Shown here piece by piece: positions 53,411-61,408 of a stretch of 64,000 nucleotides of DNA. Origin of the DNA: Flavobacteriales bacterium (lineage in GTDB: Bacteria; Bacteroidota; Bacteroidia; Flavobacteriales_E; Vicingaceae); the NCBI GenBank assembly GCA_905339165.1, contig CAJPFH010000025.1:27236-91235 (forward strand), written 5' to 3'. A program made the translations under genes and the position numbers. A model generated the notes under the pieces. The model saw only the letters and a list, made by a program, of their open reading frames with translations, was not told the DNA's origin and searched no databases. Position 1 is the stretch's first letter; each line of letters opens with the position of its first letter.

Positions 53411-53441
53411 CAAAAGTAAATTTGACTATATAAGGAAGCAA
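53411..53441 (-). promoter_or_regulatory. Promoter of the TonB-dependent receptor gene
   Basis: On the minus strand, TTG (53441-53439), 20 nt, then TACTTTTG (53418-53411); about 32 nt upstream of the ATG at 53379. Confidence 0.6.
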
Positions 53442-53504
53442 TACCACATTTAGGGTATTTTACAATAACTGATAAAAATCATGAATGAAGAAAAGGGGAG
53501 ATTT

Positions 53505-54053
53505 TCATTTGTTCTCTAACCACTTAATGATGATTTCGGAAAATGGACTTTCTCTAGGATCTACTACTTCGTGCAATTCCCCATTTTCGTTTATCAAATA
53601 TTTTTGAAAATTCCATTTTACTTCCGAATCGAATATTCCATTCTCTTTTTTTTGTGTAAGCCATTGGTATATGGGGTGAATATCCTGCCCTTTTACAGAA
53701 ATTTTAGCCATTACAGGAAAAGTAACTCCGTAGTTTTTAGAACAGAATAGGGCAATTTCTTCATTTGAGCCAGGTTCTTGTGCTCCAAAGTTATTGGCCG
53801 GAAAGGCAATAATAGTAAAATTTTGATGTTTGTATTTTACATACAACTCCTGCAACTGTTCATATTGAGGAGTTAAGCCACAAAGAGATGCTACATTCAC
53901 TACTAATATTTTCTTTCCTTTAAAGGAAGACAAACTAATTTCTTTACCATCTGATTGTAGGACATTAAAATCGTAAAAAGTTTTTCTTTCTTGCGTTTGA
54001 GCCATACTGTAAATATTAAATACAAGTAAAACAGAGAAGATACTATTTTTCAT
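53505..54053 (-). CDS. Exported glutathione peroxidase-family protein
   Basis: Thiol peroxidase of the glutathione peroxidase family, 182 residues, with a signal peptide (MKNSIFSVLLVFNIYSMAQ) that places it outside the cytoplasm. The catalytic triad is complete: Cys58 (NVASLCGLTPQY), Gln92 (NNFGAQEPG) and Trp147 (VKWNF). Cys rather than selenocysteine is used, so a thioredoxin-type reductant is likely. Divergent from ccmB. Confidence 0.92.
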   Translation of the reverse strand: MKNSIFSVLLVFNIYSMAQTQERKTFYDFNVLQSDGKEISLSSFKGKKILVVNVASLCGLTPQYEQLQELYVKYKHQNFTIIAFPANNFGAQEPGSNEEIALFCSKNYGVTFPVMAKISVKGQDIHPIYQWLTQKKENGIFDSEVKWNFQKYLINENGELHEVVDPRESPFSEIIIKWLENK

Positions 54054-54086
54054 TTTTATACTTTATTTTCAATAACATTTATACTG

Positions 54087-54094
54087 TACTTTTG
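54087..54094 (+). promoter_or_regulatory. -7 box TACTTTTG at the ccm operon start
   Basis: TACTTTTG ends only 8 nt before the ccmB ATG at 54103. If used, the message would have a leader of a few nucleotides at most. Confidence 0.45.
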
Positions 54095-54102
54095 TTCCTA
54101 CA

Positions 54103-54762
54103 ATGTTACTGAAAGAAATAAAATACTTATTGTGGCAGGAGTTGAAGTTAGAGAATCGCCAACGCTTTGCATTCAATGGGATATTATTGTATGTTATTTC
54201 TACCGTATACGTGGTGTATATCTCTACCAAGGGCGATACTCAGCCGCAAACATGGGTTTCTTTATTTTGGCTTATTATGCTGTTTGCATCGGCTAATGCT
54301 TTGCAAAAAAGTTTTGTGAGAGAAAATTCGAATCGTTATCTGTATTTGTACACATTAAGTAGTCCGCAGGGAGTTATTATTTCTAAAATAATATACAATG
54401 GTATGCTTACCGGAGTTGTTAGTTTACTTACATGGCTGGTATATTCCGTTTTAATGGGTGATGCCGTTAGTAACAAATGGCTTTTTTTATGTTCTCTATG
54501 GCTTGGAAACACAGGAATAGCCTCTTTGTTTACTTTTATATCGTCCATTTCTTCAAAGTCATCCCAAAACAGCACCTTGGTGGCTGTATTGGGTTTCCCT
54601 GTTTTATTGCCTCTTCTCTTAACATTGATTAGGCTTTGTAATGCTTCGGTAATGGGTGTTTCTGTAGCCGATGCTCAAAATTACTTGTACGTATTACTTG
54701 CTTTAACAGTAATCATTTGGGCTATGGCTTATTTGTTATTTCCTTATCTTTGGCGAGAATAA
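54103..54762 (+). CDS. ccmB: Haem exporter subunit CcmB
   Basis: Membrane subunit of the CcmABCD complex in cytochrome c maturation. The 219 residues have six hydrophobic segments and the family start MLLKEIKYLLWQELKLENRQR. The ATPase gene ccmA is not adjacent. It begins the ccmBCDEF operon; the ccmC start follows 54 nt after its stop. Confidence 0.88.
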   Translation: MLLKEIKYLLWQELKLENRQRFAFNGILLYVISTVYVVYISTKGDTQPQTWVSLFWLIMLFASANALQKSFVRENSNRYLYLYTLSSPQGVIISKIIYNGMLTGVVSLLTWLVYSVLMGDAVSNKWLFLCSLWLGNTGIASLFTFISSISSKSSQNSTLVAVLGFPVLLPLLLTLIRLCNASVMGVSVADAQNYLYVLLALTVIIWAMAYLLFPYLWRE

Positions 54763-54815
54763 GTGGTAGTAGTTATTACACTGTAGTAGTTATTTATGAA
54801 ACGAAATTTAATAGA

Positions 54816-55496
54816 ATGGAAATAAAGAAGCATTGGTGGAAAATTGTTTGTATGCTCTTATTGTTTTACACAATAATGGCAGGTTTTTTAATTGAAGTAC
54901 CTCGGATGCCCATTTTAAATGAAACCATCAGAAATTTATTTTTTCATGTTACCATGTGGTTTTCTATGATTGTATTGCTTCTAATATCAGTGATTAACAG
55001 CATTCGATATCTCTCTTCCCAAAATCAGTCTCATGATATAACGGCTTCCGAAGCTGTAAATACCGGAGTTTTTTTTGGAATACTAGGTTTACTTACCGGC
55101 TCAGTATGGGCTCGCTACACTTGGGGAGCATGGTGGACAAACGATGCTCAGTTGAATGGAGCTGCAGTTACCATGCTGGCTTATTTGGCGTACATTGTTT
55201 TAAGAAACTCTATTGAAGAAGAGCAAAAAAAAGCAAGAATTTCAGCTGTTTACAATATTTTTGCCTTTGTAATGATGTTGGTTTTTATTGGTGTACTACC
55301 AAGAATGACAGATTCTTTACACCCTGGAAAAGGGGGTAATCCCGGATTTAATACGTACGATATGGATAGCCAACTCCGAATGGTTTTCTATCCCGCTTTA
55401 ATAGGATTTATTCTATTAGGAATTTGGATTATGCAACTGAAAATTCGCTTAAAAAAAATAGAAAATTCAAAACAAAACGAAGCAACTCATTGTTGA
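54816..55496 (+). CDS. ccmC: Haem lyase subunit CcmC (WWD-domain protein)
   Basis: Integral membrane protein of 226 residues with six helices that loads haem onto CcmE. The WWD-type motif appears as YTWGAWWTNDAQL; conserved histidines flank it (FFHVT near residue 45 and a second near DSLHPG). The ATG at 54816 is chosen because an upstream ATG at 54717 lies inside ccmB and gives an unrelated leader. In Bacteroidota this protein is close to both CcmC and CcsA. Confidence 0.9.
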   Translation: MEIKKHWWKIVCMLLLFYTIMAGFLIEVPRMPILNETIRNLFFHVTMWFSMIVLLLISVINSIRYLSSQNQSHDITASEAVNTGVFFGILGLLTGSVWARYTWGAWWTNDAQLNGAAVTMLAYLAYIVLRNSIEEEQKKARISAVYNIFAFVMMLVFIGVLPRMTDSLHPGKGGNPGFNTYDMDSQLRMVFYPALIGFILLGIWIMQLKIRLKKIENSKQNEATHC

Positions 55497-55516
55497 ATAG
55501 ATAGATTATTGGAAAG

Positions 55517-55729
55517 ATGAATAAAATAATAACCCTTTGCTTTTTGCTTTTAACATCGCTTGTGTTAAAAGCACAAGAGCCCGAAATGGCCGATGTTTTC
55601 CGAAAAGAAGGAAAAATATATGTTGTAATCATTGTGGCAGGAATTGTATTGGCTGGCATTTTTGCTTATCTGTTTTTTCTAGACAGAAAAATTGATAAAA
55701 TCGAGAAATCTAATCAAAAGCAGAAATGA
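55517..55729 (+). CDS. ccmD: CcmD-family small membrane protein
   Basis: The 70-residue protein has a signal-like first helix and one main transmembrane helix (KIYVVIIVAGIVLAGIFAYLFFL) followed by a basic tail (DRKIDKIEKSNQKQK). This matches the small CcmD-like proteins found in Bacteroidota ccm operons, which help release haem-CcmE. Its stop overlaps the ccmE start (ATGA at 55726-55729). Confidence 0.82.
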   Translation: MNKIITLCFLLLTSLVLKAQEPEMADVFRKEGKIYVVIIVAGIVLAGIFAYLFFLDRKIDKIEKSNQKQK

Positions 55730-56124
55730 AAAAAACGCACATCATTGCCATTGCCATTATAGCCGTTGCTGTGGGAGTTATTATTACTACTCTTGCCGAT
55801 TCAAGCACTTTTGTAGATTTTGCTAAGGCAGAACAAGCCAAAGGTAAAACATTTCAGGTAGTGGGAGTTTTGAATAAAGACAAAGAGTTAGTGTACAACC
55901 CTCAGGAAAATGCCAATCTTTTTACCTTTTATATGGTAGATAAAAACGGTAAAGAATGTAAGGTTCATTACAAAGGAGCAAAACCACAGGATTTTGAACG
56001 TTCAGAACAGATTGTATTAACCGGACAGATGCAAGACGAATATTTTTATGCCGAGAAAATATTAATGAAATGCCCTTCAAAATATAATAATGGCGAAATG
56101 GTAGAAGTTTCTACCGAACCTTAA
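55726..56124 (+). CDS. ccmE: Haem chaperone CcmE, CxxxY type
   Basis: The 132-residue protein has one N-terminal transmembrane helix (about 5-22) and an OB-fold periplasmic domain. The canonical haem-attachment motif HxxxY is replaced here by Cys116-x3-Tyr120 (KCPSKY). This is the c-type variant described in archaea and Desulfovibrio. Translation is coupled to ccmD. The rest of the domain (VHYKGAKPQDF, VVLTGQ-type strand) is normal. Confidence 0.88.
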   Translation: MKKTHIIAIAIIAVAVGVIITTLADSSTFVDFAKAEQAKGKTFQVVGVLNKDKELVYNPQENANLFTFYMVDKNGKECKVHYKGAKPQDFERSEQIVLTGQMQDEYFYAEKILMKCPSKYNNGEMVEVSTEP

Positions 56125-56138
56125 TTTAGCATTACGAA

Positions 56139-58541
56139 ATGGAGTATGTGGGAGAGCATCTTTTACCTGGATTTATAGGGAATACATTTGTAGCACTTGC
56201 ATTTGTAGCTGCTTTTTTTTCGGCCTTATCTTTTTTTAAAGCCAGCCATACAAATAATGATGGGTGGAAGAATTTGGGCGTTTACTCATTTTTGCTTCAT
56301 TCATTTTCTGTACTGGGAATTATTGCCACCTTATTTTATATGCTACTTGCTCACATGTACGAGTACCATTATGTTTGGCAACATTCCTCTAATGCCTTGC
56401 CTTTCCGGTACATTTTATCGTGTTTTTGGGAGGGGCAGGAAGGTAGTTTTTTGCTTTGGGCATTTTGGCACATAGTACTCGGAATCATTGTGCTGTTTAC
56501 TTCGGGTAAATGGCAGGCTCCCGTTATGTCGGTAGTGGCATTAGTACAAGTTTTTCTTATTTCAATGTTATTGGGTGTATATGTGTTTGATATTAAAATT
56601 GGTAGCAGTCCTTTTTTGTTGTTGAGAGAACACCCCGATATGGTAAACCTCCCTTTTGTAAATAATTCAAATTATTTAGCAGCACTTGATGGACGAGGCC
56701 TAAACCCCTTATTACAGAACTATTGGATGACCATTCATCCTCCGGTTTTATTTTTAGGTTTTGCTTCTACCCTTATTCCTTTTGCCTTTGCTATAGCAGG
56801 CTTATGGAAAAAGAAAATAACCGAATGGATTTTACCCTCTTTGCCTTGGATGTTTATAGGAGTGGCTTTTTTAGGAGCAGGTATATTAATGGGTGGGGCA
56901 TGGGCTTACGAGGCACTTAGCTTTGGTGGTTTCTGGGCTTGGGATCCTGTGGAAAATGCCTCGCTTGTGCCTTGGCTTATAATGGTAGGTGCTGCACATT
57001 TAATGCTGGTAAACAAAAAAAAGCCTCAAAGCATTTTGCTTATGTTTTTGTTTGTGTTTCTTTCTTTTTTGTTGGTATTATACTCTACATACCTAACTCG
57101 TAGCGGTGTGCTGGGTGAAACCTCCGTACATTCTTTTGCCGATGGCTTGCCGGGGCAACTTATTGTTTTTATGAGTGTATTTGTATTTTTATCGATATTC
57201 ATTTTAATTATCCGAAGAAATTTATTTCCAAAGCAAACGGAAGAAGAAAAAATTTCCTCGAGAGAATTTTGGATGTTCATAGGCTCTCTTGTGTTATTTT
57301 TATCAGCCTTACAAATTATCGCCACCACTTCTATTCCTGTATTTAATAAAATTTTTAATACAGAAATGGCTCCACCCAATAATGCAGTTATGCACTACAA
57401 TGCATGGCAAATTCCTTTTGCCATTATTGTCTGTTTTATACTAGCAGTTTCTCAGTTTTTTAAACACCATAGCACCGACTGGAAATGGTTCTTAAAAAAA
57501 ATAGCACTCAGTTTTTTAGCATCACTTATGACTACGATATTCGTTGTTTATTTTTTACAAATAAAATATGTGTTGCATATTTTGTTATTGTTTGCTTCGC
57601 TGTTTGCCACACTTTCTAATGCCGATTTTTGGTTACGAGTGGTAAGTGGTAAAGCTAAAAAAGCCGGAGCCTCTATTGCACATGTGGGCTTTGCTTTAAT
57701 TATGCTGGGAGCTTTAATTTCTACTGCAAAAAAACAAATTATATCGGTAAACTCTTCGGGCGTAAATATTCAAATGCGAAGCGAACCCGGAACCGATGCC
57801 AATGCCGAAAACATTATGTTGGTGCGTGGCGATACCCTTCCTATGGGAGATTATTATGTTTCGTACACCGGACAAGAAAAAGAAGGCATAAACATCTACT
57901 ATAACGTAGCCTATTTTAAAAAAAATAAAAACGAATTTGTTCACCAATTTAACCTACGCCCACGCATACAAACTAATAAACTAATGGGAAATGTGCCCGA
58001 ACCCGATACTCGCCACTTTTGGTATAAAGACATTTTTACATACGTTTCTTATGCCGATTTAGAGGATGCAAACGAGCCGGAAAATCCAAAACAAAAGCAC
58101 TTGAAAATTGGGGTAGGCGATACCGTCTTTACCAACAATAGTATGCTTGTATTAGAGTATTTAGACAAATCTATCGACAAAAAAAAATACAATTTAACAG
58201 AGAACGACATTGCTGTGGGGGCTCACCTGCAGGTAAAAACACTTTCTAATTCTCAGTACTATTGTAATCCGGTTATGGTAATCAGCGGTAACGTACTAAA
58301 AAACATTCCGGATTCAATTCCTATGCTAGGAATTACTCTTTACTTCCAAAATATAAATGTGAATAATGGGAGTATAGAACTTTTGGTAACCGAGAAGGAA
58401 ACCAAAGAAAGCGAGTTTATTATTATGCAGGCTATTATTTTTCCTTGGATAAATATACTGTGGACAGGATGCTTTCTTATGATTTTAGGAAGTATAATGG
58501 CTGTATATTACCGTTTAAAAAATACCGTAAAGCCAAAATAA
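56139..58541 (+). CDS. ccmF: Cytochrome c haem lyase CcmF
   Basis: Large integral membrane protein of 800 residues that attaches haem to apocytochrome c. The WWD domain FGGFWAWDPVENASLVPWL lies at about 263-281, with conserved histidines elsewhere (TIHPPVLFLGF near 200). About 15 hydrophobic segments and a periplasmic domain between 540 and 760. It follows ccmE after 14 nt and closes the operon. No CcmH/thioredoxin-like gene follows; the next element is the antisense SRP RNA. Confidence 0.92.
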   Translation: MEYVGEHLLPGFIGNTFVALAFVAAFFSALSFFKASHTNNDGWKNLGVYSFLLHSFSVLGIIATLFYMLLAHMYEYHYVWQHSSNALPFRYILSCFWEGQEGSFLLWAFWHIVLGIIVLFTSGKWQAPVMSVVALVQVFLISMLLGVYVFDIKIGSSPFLLLREHPDMVNLPFVNNSNYLAALDGRGLNPLLQNYWMTIHPPVLFLGFASTLIPFAFAIAGLWKKKITEWILPSLPWMFIGVAFLGAGILMGGAWAYEALSFGGFWAWDPVENASLVPWLIMVGAAHLMLVNKKKPQSILLMFLFVFLSFLLVLYSTYLTRSGVLGETSVHSFADGLPGQLIVFMSVFVFLSIFILIIRRNLFPKQTEEEKISSREFWMFIGSLVLFLSALQIIATTSIPVFNKIFNTEMAPPNNAVMHYNAWQIPFAIIVCFILAVSQFFKHHSTDWKWFLKKIALSFLASLMTTIFVVYFLQIKYVLHILLLFASLFATLSNADFWLRVVSGKAKKAGASIAHVGFALIMLGALISTAKKQIISVNSSGVNIQMRSEPGTDANAENIMLVRGDTLPMGDYYVSYTGQEKEGINIYYNVAYFKKNKNEFVHQFNLRPRIQTNKLMGNVPEPDTRHFWYKDIFTYVSYADLEDANEPENPKQKHLKIGVGDTVFTNNSMLVLEYLDKSIDKKKYNLTENDIAVGAHLQVKTLSNSQYYCNPVMVISGNVLKNIPDSIPMLGITLYFQNINVNNGSIELLVTEKETKESEFIIMQAIIFPWINILWTGCFLMILGSIMAVYYRLKNTVKPK

Positions 58542-58554
58542 AGGCATAAAAAAT

Positions 58555-58650
58555 GGGTAAGCTACTTATATCGCACCGCTACAACCATTTGCCCTTGCTT
58601 TCTTCCGAACCTGGGGGATTAAACAGGAGCTGGTCGTATAAGACTTACCC
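58555..58650 (-). ncRNA. ffs: Small signal recognition particle RNA (4.5S type)
   Basis: On the minus strand, 96 nt begin GGGTAAG and end CTTACCC, forming the closing stem. The apical SRP54-binding hairpin is unmistakable: CCAGG, then TTC-GGAA-GAA with a GGAA tetraloop, then AGCA and AGGG, the conserved asymmetric loop of domain IV. This RNA binds Ffh for cotranslational targeting. A -7 box (TACATTTG, 58655-58662) sits five bases upstream of the 5' end, and a T-rich stretch follows the 3' end. It lies in the gap between ccmF and the DUF4199 gene. Confidence 0.92.
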
Positions 58651-58654
58651 GATG

Positions 58655-58662
58655 CAAATGTA
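58655..58662 (-). promoter_or_regulatory. -7 box TACATTTG for SRP RNA
   Basis: Perfect TAnnTTTG on the minus strand ending 5 nt from the SRP RNA 5' end at 58650, consistent with direct initiation at that end. Confidence 0.65.
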
Positions 58663-58690
58663 CTAATTTTTCAAACAATTTTTTTATGCT

Positions 58691-58698
58691 TATGTTTG
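58691..58698 (+). promoter_or_regulatory. -7 box TATGTTTG for the DUF4199-glycosyltransferase operon
   Basis: TATGTTTG lies 26 nt before the ATG at 58725, leaving a short leader. It is divergent from the SRP RNA promoter. Confidence 0.5.
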
Positions 58699-58724
58699 AA
58701 GCATATTTTAATACCTTATAGCAA

Positions 58725-59309
58725 ATGCTCAAATTCTCCGATATAAAAGAATACGTTCTCAAGTTCGGACTAATATTCGGTTTAGTCCAAATCATTATCA
58801 ATTTGCTTTTATACATAATGGGTATAGAATACTTAGTAAGTTGGTGGATAGGAATTGTGGTTTTTGTTTTCATTGTTTCTTTTTTAGCTTATATGGCTTA
58901 CCATTGGCGTAAAAAGAATGGAGGATATGCCGGTTTTATGGATATTTTTTCGGTATGTTTCTTTATTTACGCCATTTCCGGAATATTAACCACCTCTTTC
59001 AATATTACTTTTTACCATGTTCTTGTGCCCGATTTACCCATGCAAATAGAAGAGGCGGTCATATTAAAAACGGAAACCTTTATGTATAAAATGGGAGTTC
59101 CTGAATCGGAAATAGAAAAAGCATTAGATGAAATGAAAGGTATGGCAGCCGGTTATTCGCCAGGAGCCCAGCTGAAAGGCTACTTTTACGGATTAATTTT
59201 TGGAGCCTTGCTTTCGGGAATAATGGGGCTTATTTTTAAAAAGAAACCGGATTTTGAAATAACCGAAAACAACGAAAATTCTGATAGTTCAGATACCGAA
59301 CATGAATAA
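58725..59309 (+). CDS. DUF4199 membrane protein
   Basis: The 194-residue protein has four hydrophobic segments and a charged C-terminal tail (NNENSDSSDTEHE). The family segment YHWRKKNGGYAGFMDIFSVCFFIYAISGI is present. DUF4199 proteins are specific to Bacteroidota and often precede a glycosyltransferase; function unknown. It overlaps the next gene by 8 nt. Confidence 0.85.
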   Translation: MLKFSDIKEYVLKFGLIFGLVQIIINLLLYIMGIEYLVSWWIGIVVFVFIVSFLAYMAYHWRKKNGGYAGFMDIFSVCFFIYAISGILTTSFNITFYHVLVPDLPMQIEEAVILKTETFMYKMGVPESEIEKALDEMKGMAAGYSPGAQLKGYFYGLIFGALLSGIMGLIFKKKPDFEITENNENSDSSDTEHE

Positions 59310-60255
59310 TTCGCCCTATATATCAGTAGTTATTCCGCTTTACAACGAAGAAGAGTCTTTGGCCGAACTGGCCCAGTGGATAGACAAAGTGATGCAACAA
59401 CACCAATTTACCTACGAGGTGCTATTTATTGATGACGGGAGCAAAGATAAATCCTGGGAAGTAATCAGTCGATTAAATCAATTAAACCCCCATTTCAAAG
59501 GCGTACGATTTAGAAGAAACTACGGGAAATCCGCTGCCTTAAACACCGGTTTTGAACAAGCTTGCGGAAAAGTTATCATTACAATGGATGCCGACTTACA
59601 GGATAGCCCTGAAGAAATACCTGAACTTTACAAAATGATTACCGAGCAAGGCTTTGATTTGGTTTCGGGCTGGAAAAAAAAGCGATACGACCCACTTTCA
59701 AAAACACTTCCTACTAAACTTTTTAACTGGGCTACCCGAAAAATGTCGGGCATTTATTTGCACGATTTTAACTGCGGACTGAAAGCCTACAAGCACGAAG
59801 TAATAAAAAGTATTGAAGTATATGGTGAAATGCACCGCTATATTCCGGTTATTGCTAAATGGGCAGGGTTTACAAAAATTGGAGAAAAAGCAGTAGCCCA
59901 CCAAGAGCGAAAATACGGCACAACCAAGTTTGGCTTAGAGCGATTTGTAAACGGATTTCTCGATTTGTTGTCAATAGTTTTTGTTTCTCGCTTTGGAAAA
60001 AGCCCTATGCATTTATTTGGATTTTTAGGAACCATTATGTTTGTAATAGGTTTTTTAATTACCCTATACTTAGGTATAGATAAACTTTTTATTAACCCGA
60101 AAGGTGTGCTGATTGCAGATAGGCCTGTTTTTTATCTTTCATTAGTTACCATGATTTTAGGAACACAACTTTTTTTAGCAGGATTTTTAGGCGAACTTAT
60201 TTCTCGTAATTCTCCAACTCGCAACCAATATCTGATTGCGGAAAAGCTAATATAA
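59302..60255 (+). CDS. Family 2 glycosyltransferase (polyprenyl-phosphate hexosyltransferase type)
   Basis: Predicted membrane-attached enzyme of 317 residues that moves a sugar from a nucleotide donor to a polyprenyl phosphate. GT-A domain (1-235) with VVIPLYNEEESL, IDDGSKD and the DxD-type MDADLQDSPEE; two C-terminal transmembrane helices (about 240-310). It is translationally coupled to the DUF4199 gene and followed by a GT4 enzyme, suggesting cell-surface glycan assembly. Confidence 0.9.
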   Translation: MNNSPYISVVIPLYNEEESLAELAQWIDKVMQQHQFTYEVLFIDDGSKDKSWEVISRLNQLNPHFKGVRFRRNYGKSAALNTGFEQACGKVIITMDADLQDSPEEIPELYKMITEQGFDLVSGWKKKRYDPLSKTLPTKLFNWATRKMSGIYLHDFNCGLKAYKHEVIKSIEVYGEMHRYIPVIAKWAGFTKIGEKAVAHQERKYGTTKFGLERFVNGFLDLLSIVFVSRFGKSPMHLFGFLGTIMFVIGFLITLYLGIDKLFINPKGVLIADRPVFYLSLVTMILGTQLFLAGFLGELISRNSPTRNQYLIAEKLI

Positions 60256-60270
60256 AATTGCTTTTTACAA

Positions 60271-61404
60271 ATGCTGAAAATAAAAATAATTGGCCCTGCT
60301 TTTCCTCTGCGGGGCGGAATTGCTGCATTTAACGAAAGGTTATCCCTTGCACTCCAAAACGAGGGACATAGCGTGGAAATTATTTCTTTTTCACTACAGT
60401 ATCCTCGTTTTTTATTTCCCGGAAAAACCCAATATAGCTCCTCCCAAGCCCCTTCTAATATAATTATTCATACAAAAATAAATTCAATCAACCCTTTCAA
60501 TTGGTTGCTTGTCGGATTGAAAATTAAAAGTGAAAACCCTGATTTGGTAATTGTTCGGTACTGGTTACCCTTTATGGCTCCTTGCCTTGGCACCATTGCT
60601 CGTTTAATAAAAACAAACCAAAAAACCAAAGTGATAGCATTGGCAGATAATATTATTCCTCACGAAAAAAGAATGGGCGACCAACTTCTTACTCGCTATT
60701 TTGTAAAATCTTGTCATGCGTTTATTGTAATGTCCCGCTCGGTAGAAGATGATTTAAGAAAATTTTTAAAACAGCCCAAGGTACTGTTTCATCAACATCC
60801 GCTGTATGAACAGTACGGAACCAAGGTAGAAACCTCTATAGCCAGAAAAAAAATAAATATAAATGAAAACGAAAGGGTAATACTGTTTTTCGGATTTATA
60901 CGTTCCTATAAAGGCTTAGATATACTTCTGGAGGCTATGAGTAACGAGCAGGTTCGTAAATTAAATATCAAATTAATTGTAGCCGGAGAGTTTTACGAAG
61001 ATGAAATTAAATACCGTAATCTAATTGAAGCTCTTTCATTAAAAAACAATGTTGTTTTTTTTAACGAATTTATTCCGGACGAAGAAGTAAAATATTTTTT
61101 TTCGGCATCCGATTTAGTGGTTCAACCCTACAAAACAGCTACCCAAAGTGGTGTTACCCAAATTGCCTATCAGTTTGATTTGCCAATGCTGGTAACCCAT
61201 GTGGGAGGATTGCCTGAAATGGTTACACATCTTACTTCAGGTTATGTGGTGGAGGTAAACCCCGATATTATTGCCAATTCGCTTTACGATTTTTTTATCC
61301 ACAAAAGAAAGGATCAATTTTCCGAAGGAGTAAGAGAAGAAAAAAAACGTTTTTCGTGGAAAAAAATGACAGAGGAAATAATGAAATTTTACTCTAAGCT
61401 TTAA
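60271..61404 (+). CDS. Family 4 glycosyltransferase
   Basis: GT-B retaining glycosyltransferase of 377 residues. N-terminal IIGPAFPLRGGIAAFNERL contains the acceptor-side GG motif; the C-terminal half has LFFGFIRSYKGLDILLEAM and a donor-site motif in PYKTATQSGVTQIAY. The expected E-x7-E motif of GT4 is represented loosely. Follows the GT2 gene by 15 nt, so the same operon. The sugar is unknown. Confidence 0.88.
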   Translation: MLKIKIIGPAFPLRGGIAAFNERLSLALQNEGHSVEIISFSLQYPRFLFPGKTQYSSSQAPSNIIIHTKINSINPFNWLLVGLKIKSENPDLVIVRYWLPFMAPCLGTIARLIKTNQKTKVIALADNIIPHEKRMGDQLLTRYFVKSCHAFIVMSRSVEDDLRKFLKQPKVLFHQHPLYEQYGTKVETSIARKKININENERVILFFGFIRSYKGLDILLEAMSNEQVRKLNIKLIVAGEFYEDEIKYRNLIEALSLKNNVVFFNEFIPDEEVKYFFSASDLVVQPYKTATQSGVTQIAYQFDLPMLVTHVGGLPEMVTHLTSGYVVEVNPDIIANSLYDFFIHKRKDQFSEGVREEKKRFSWKKMTEEIMKFYSKL

Positions 61405-61408
61405 AACG

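Noticed and set aside
54717..54815. Upstream ATG for ccmC
   Set aside because: It overlaps ccmB in another frame and adds an unrelated leader before MEIKKHWWK.
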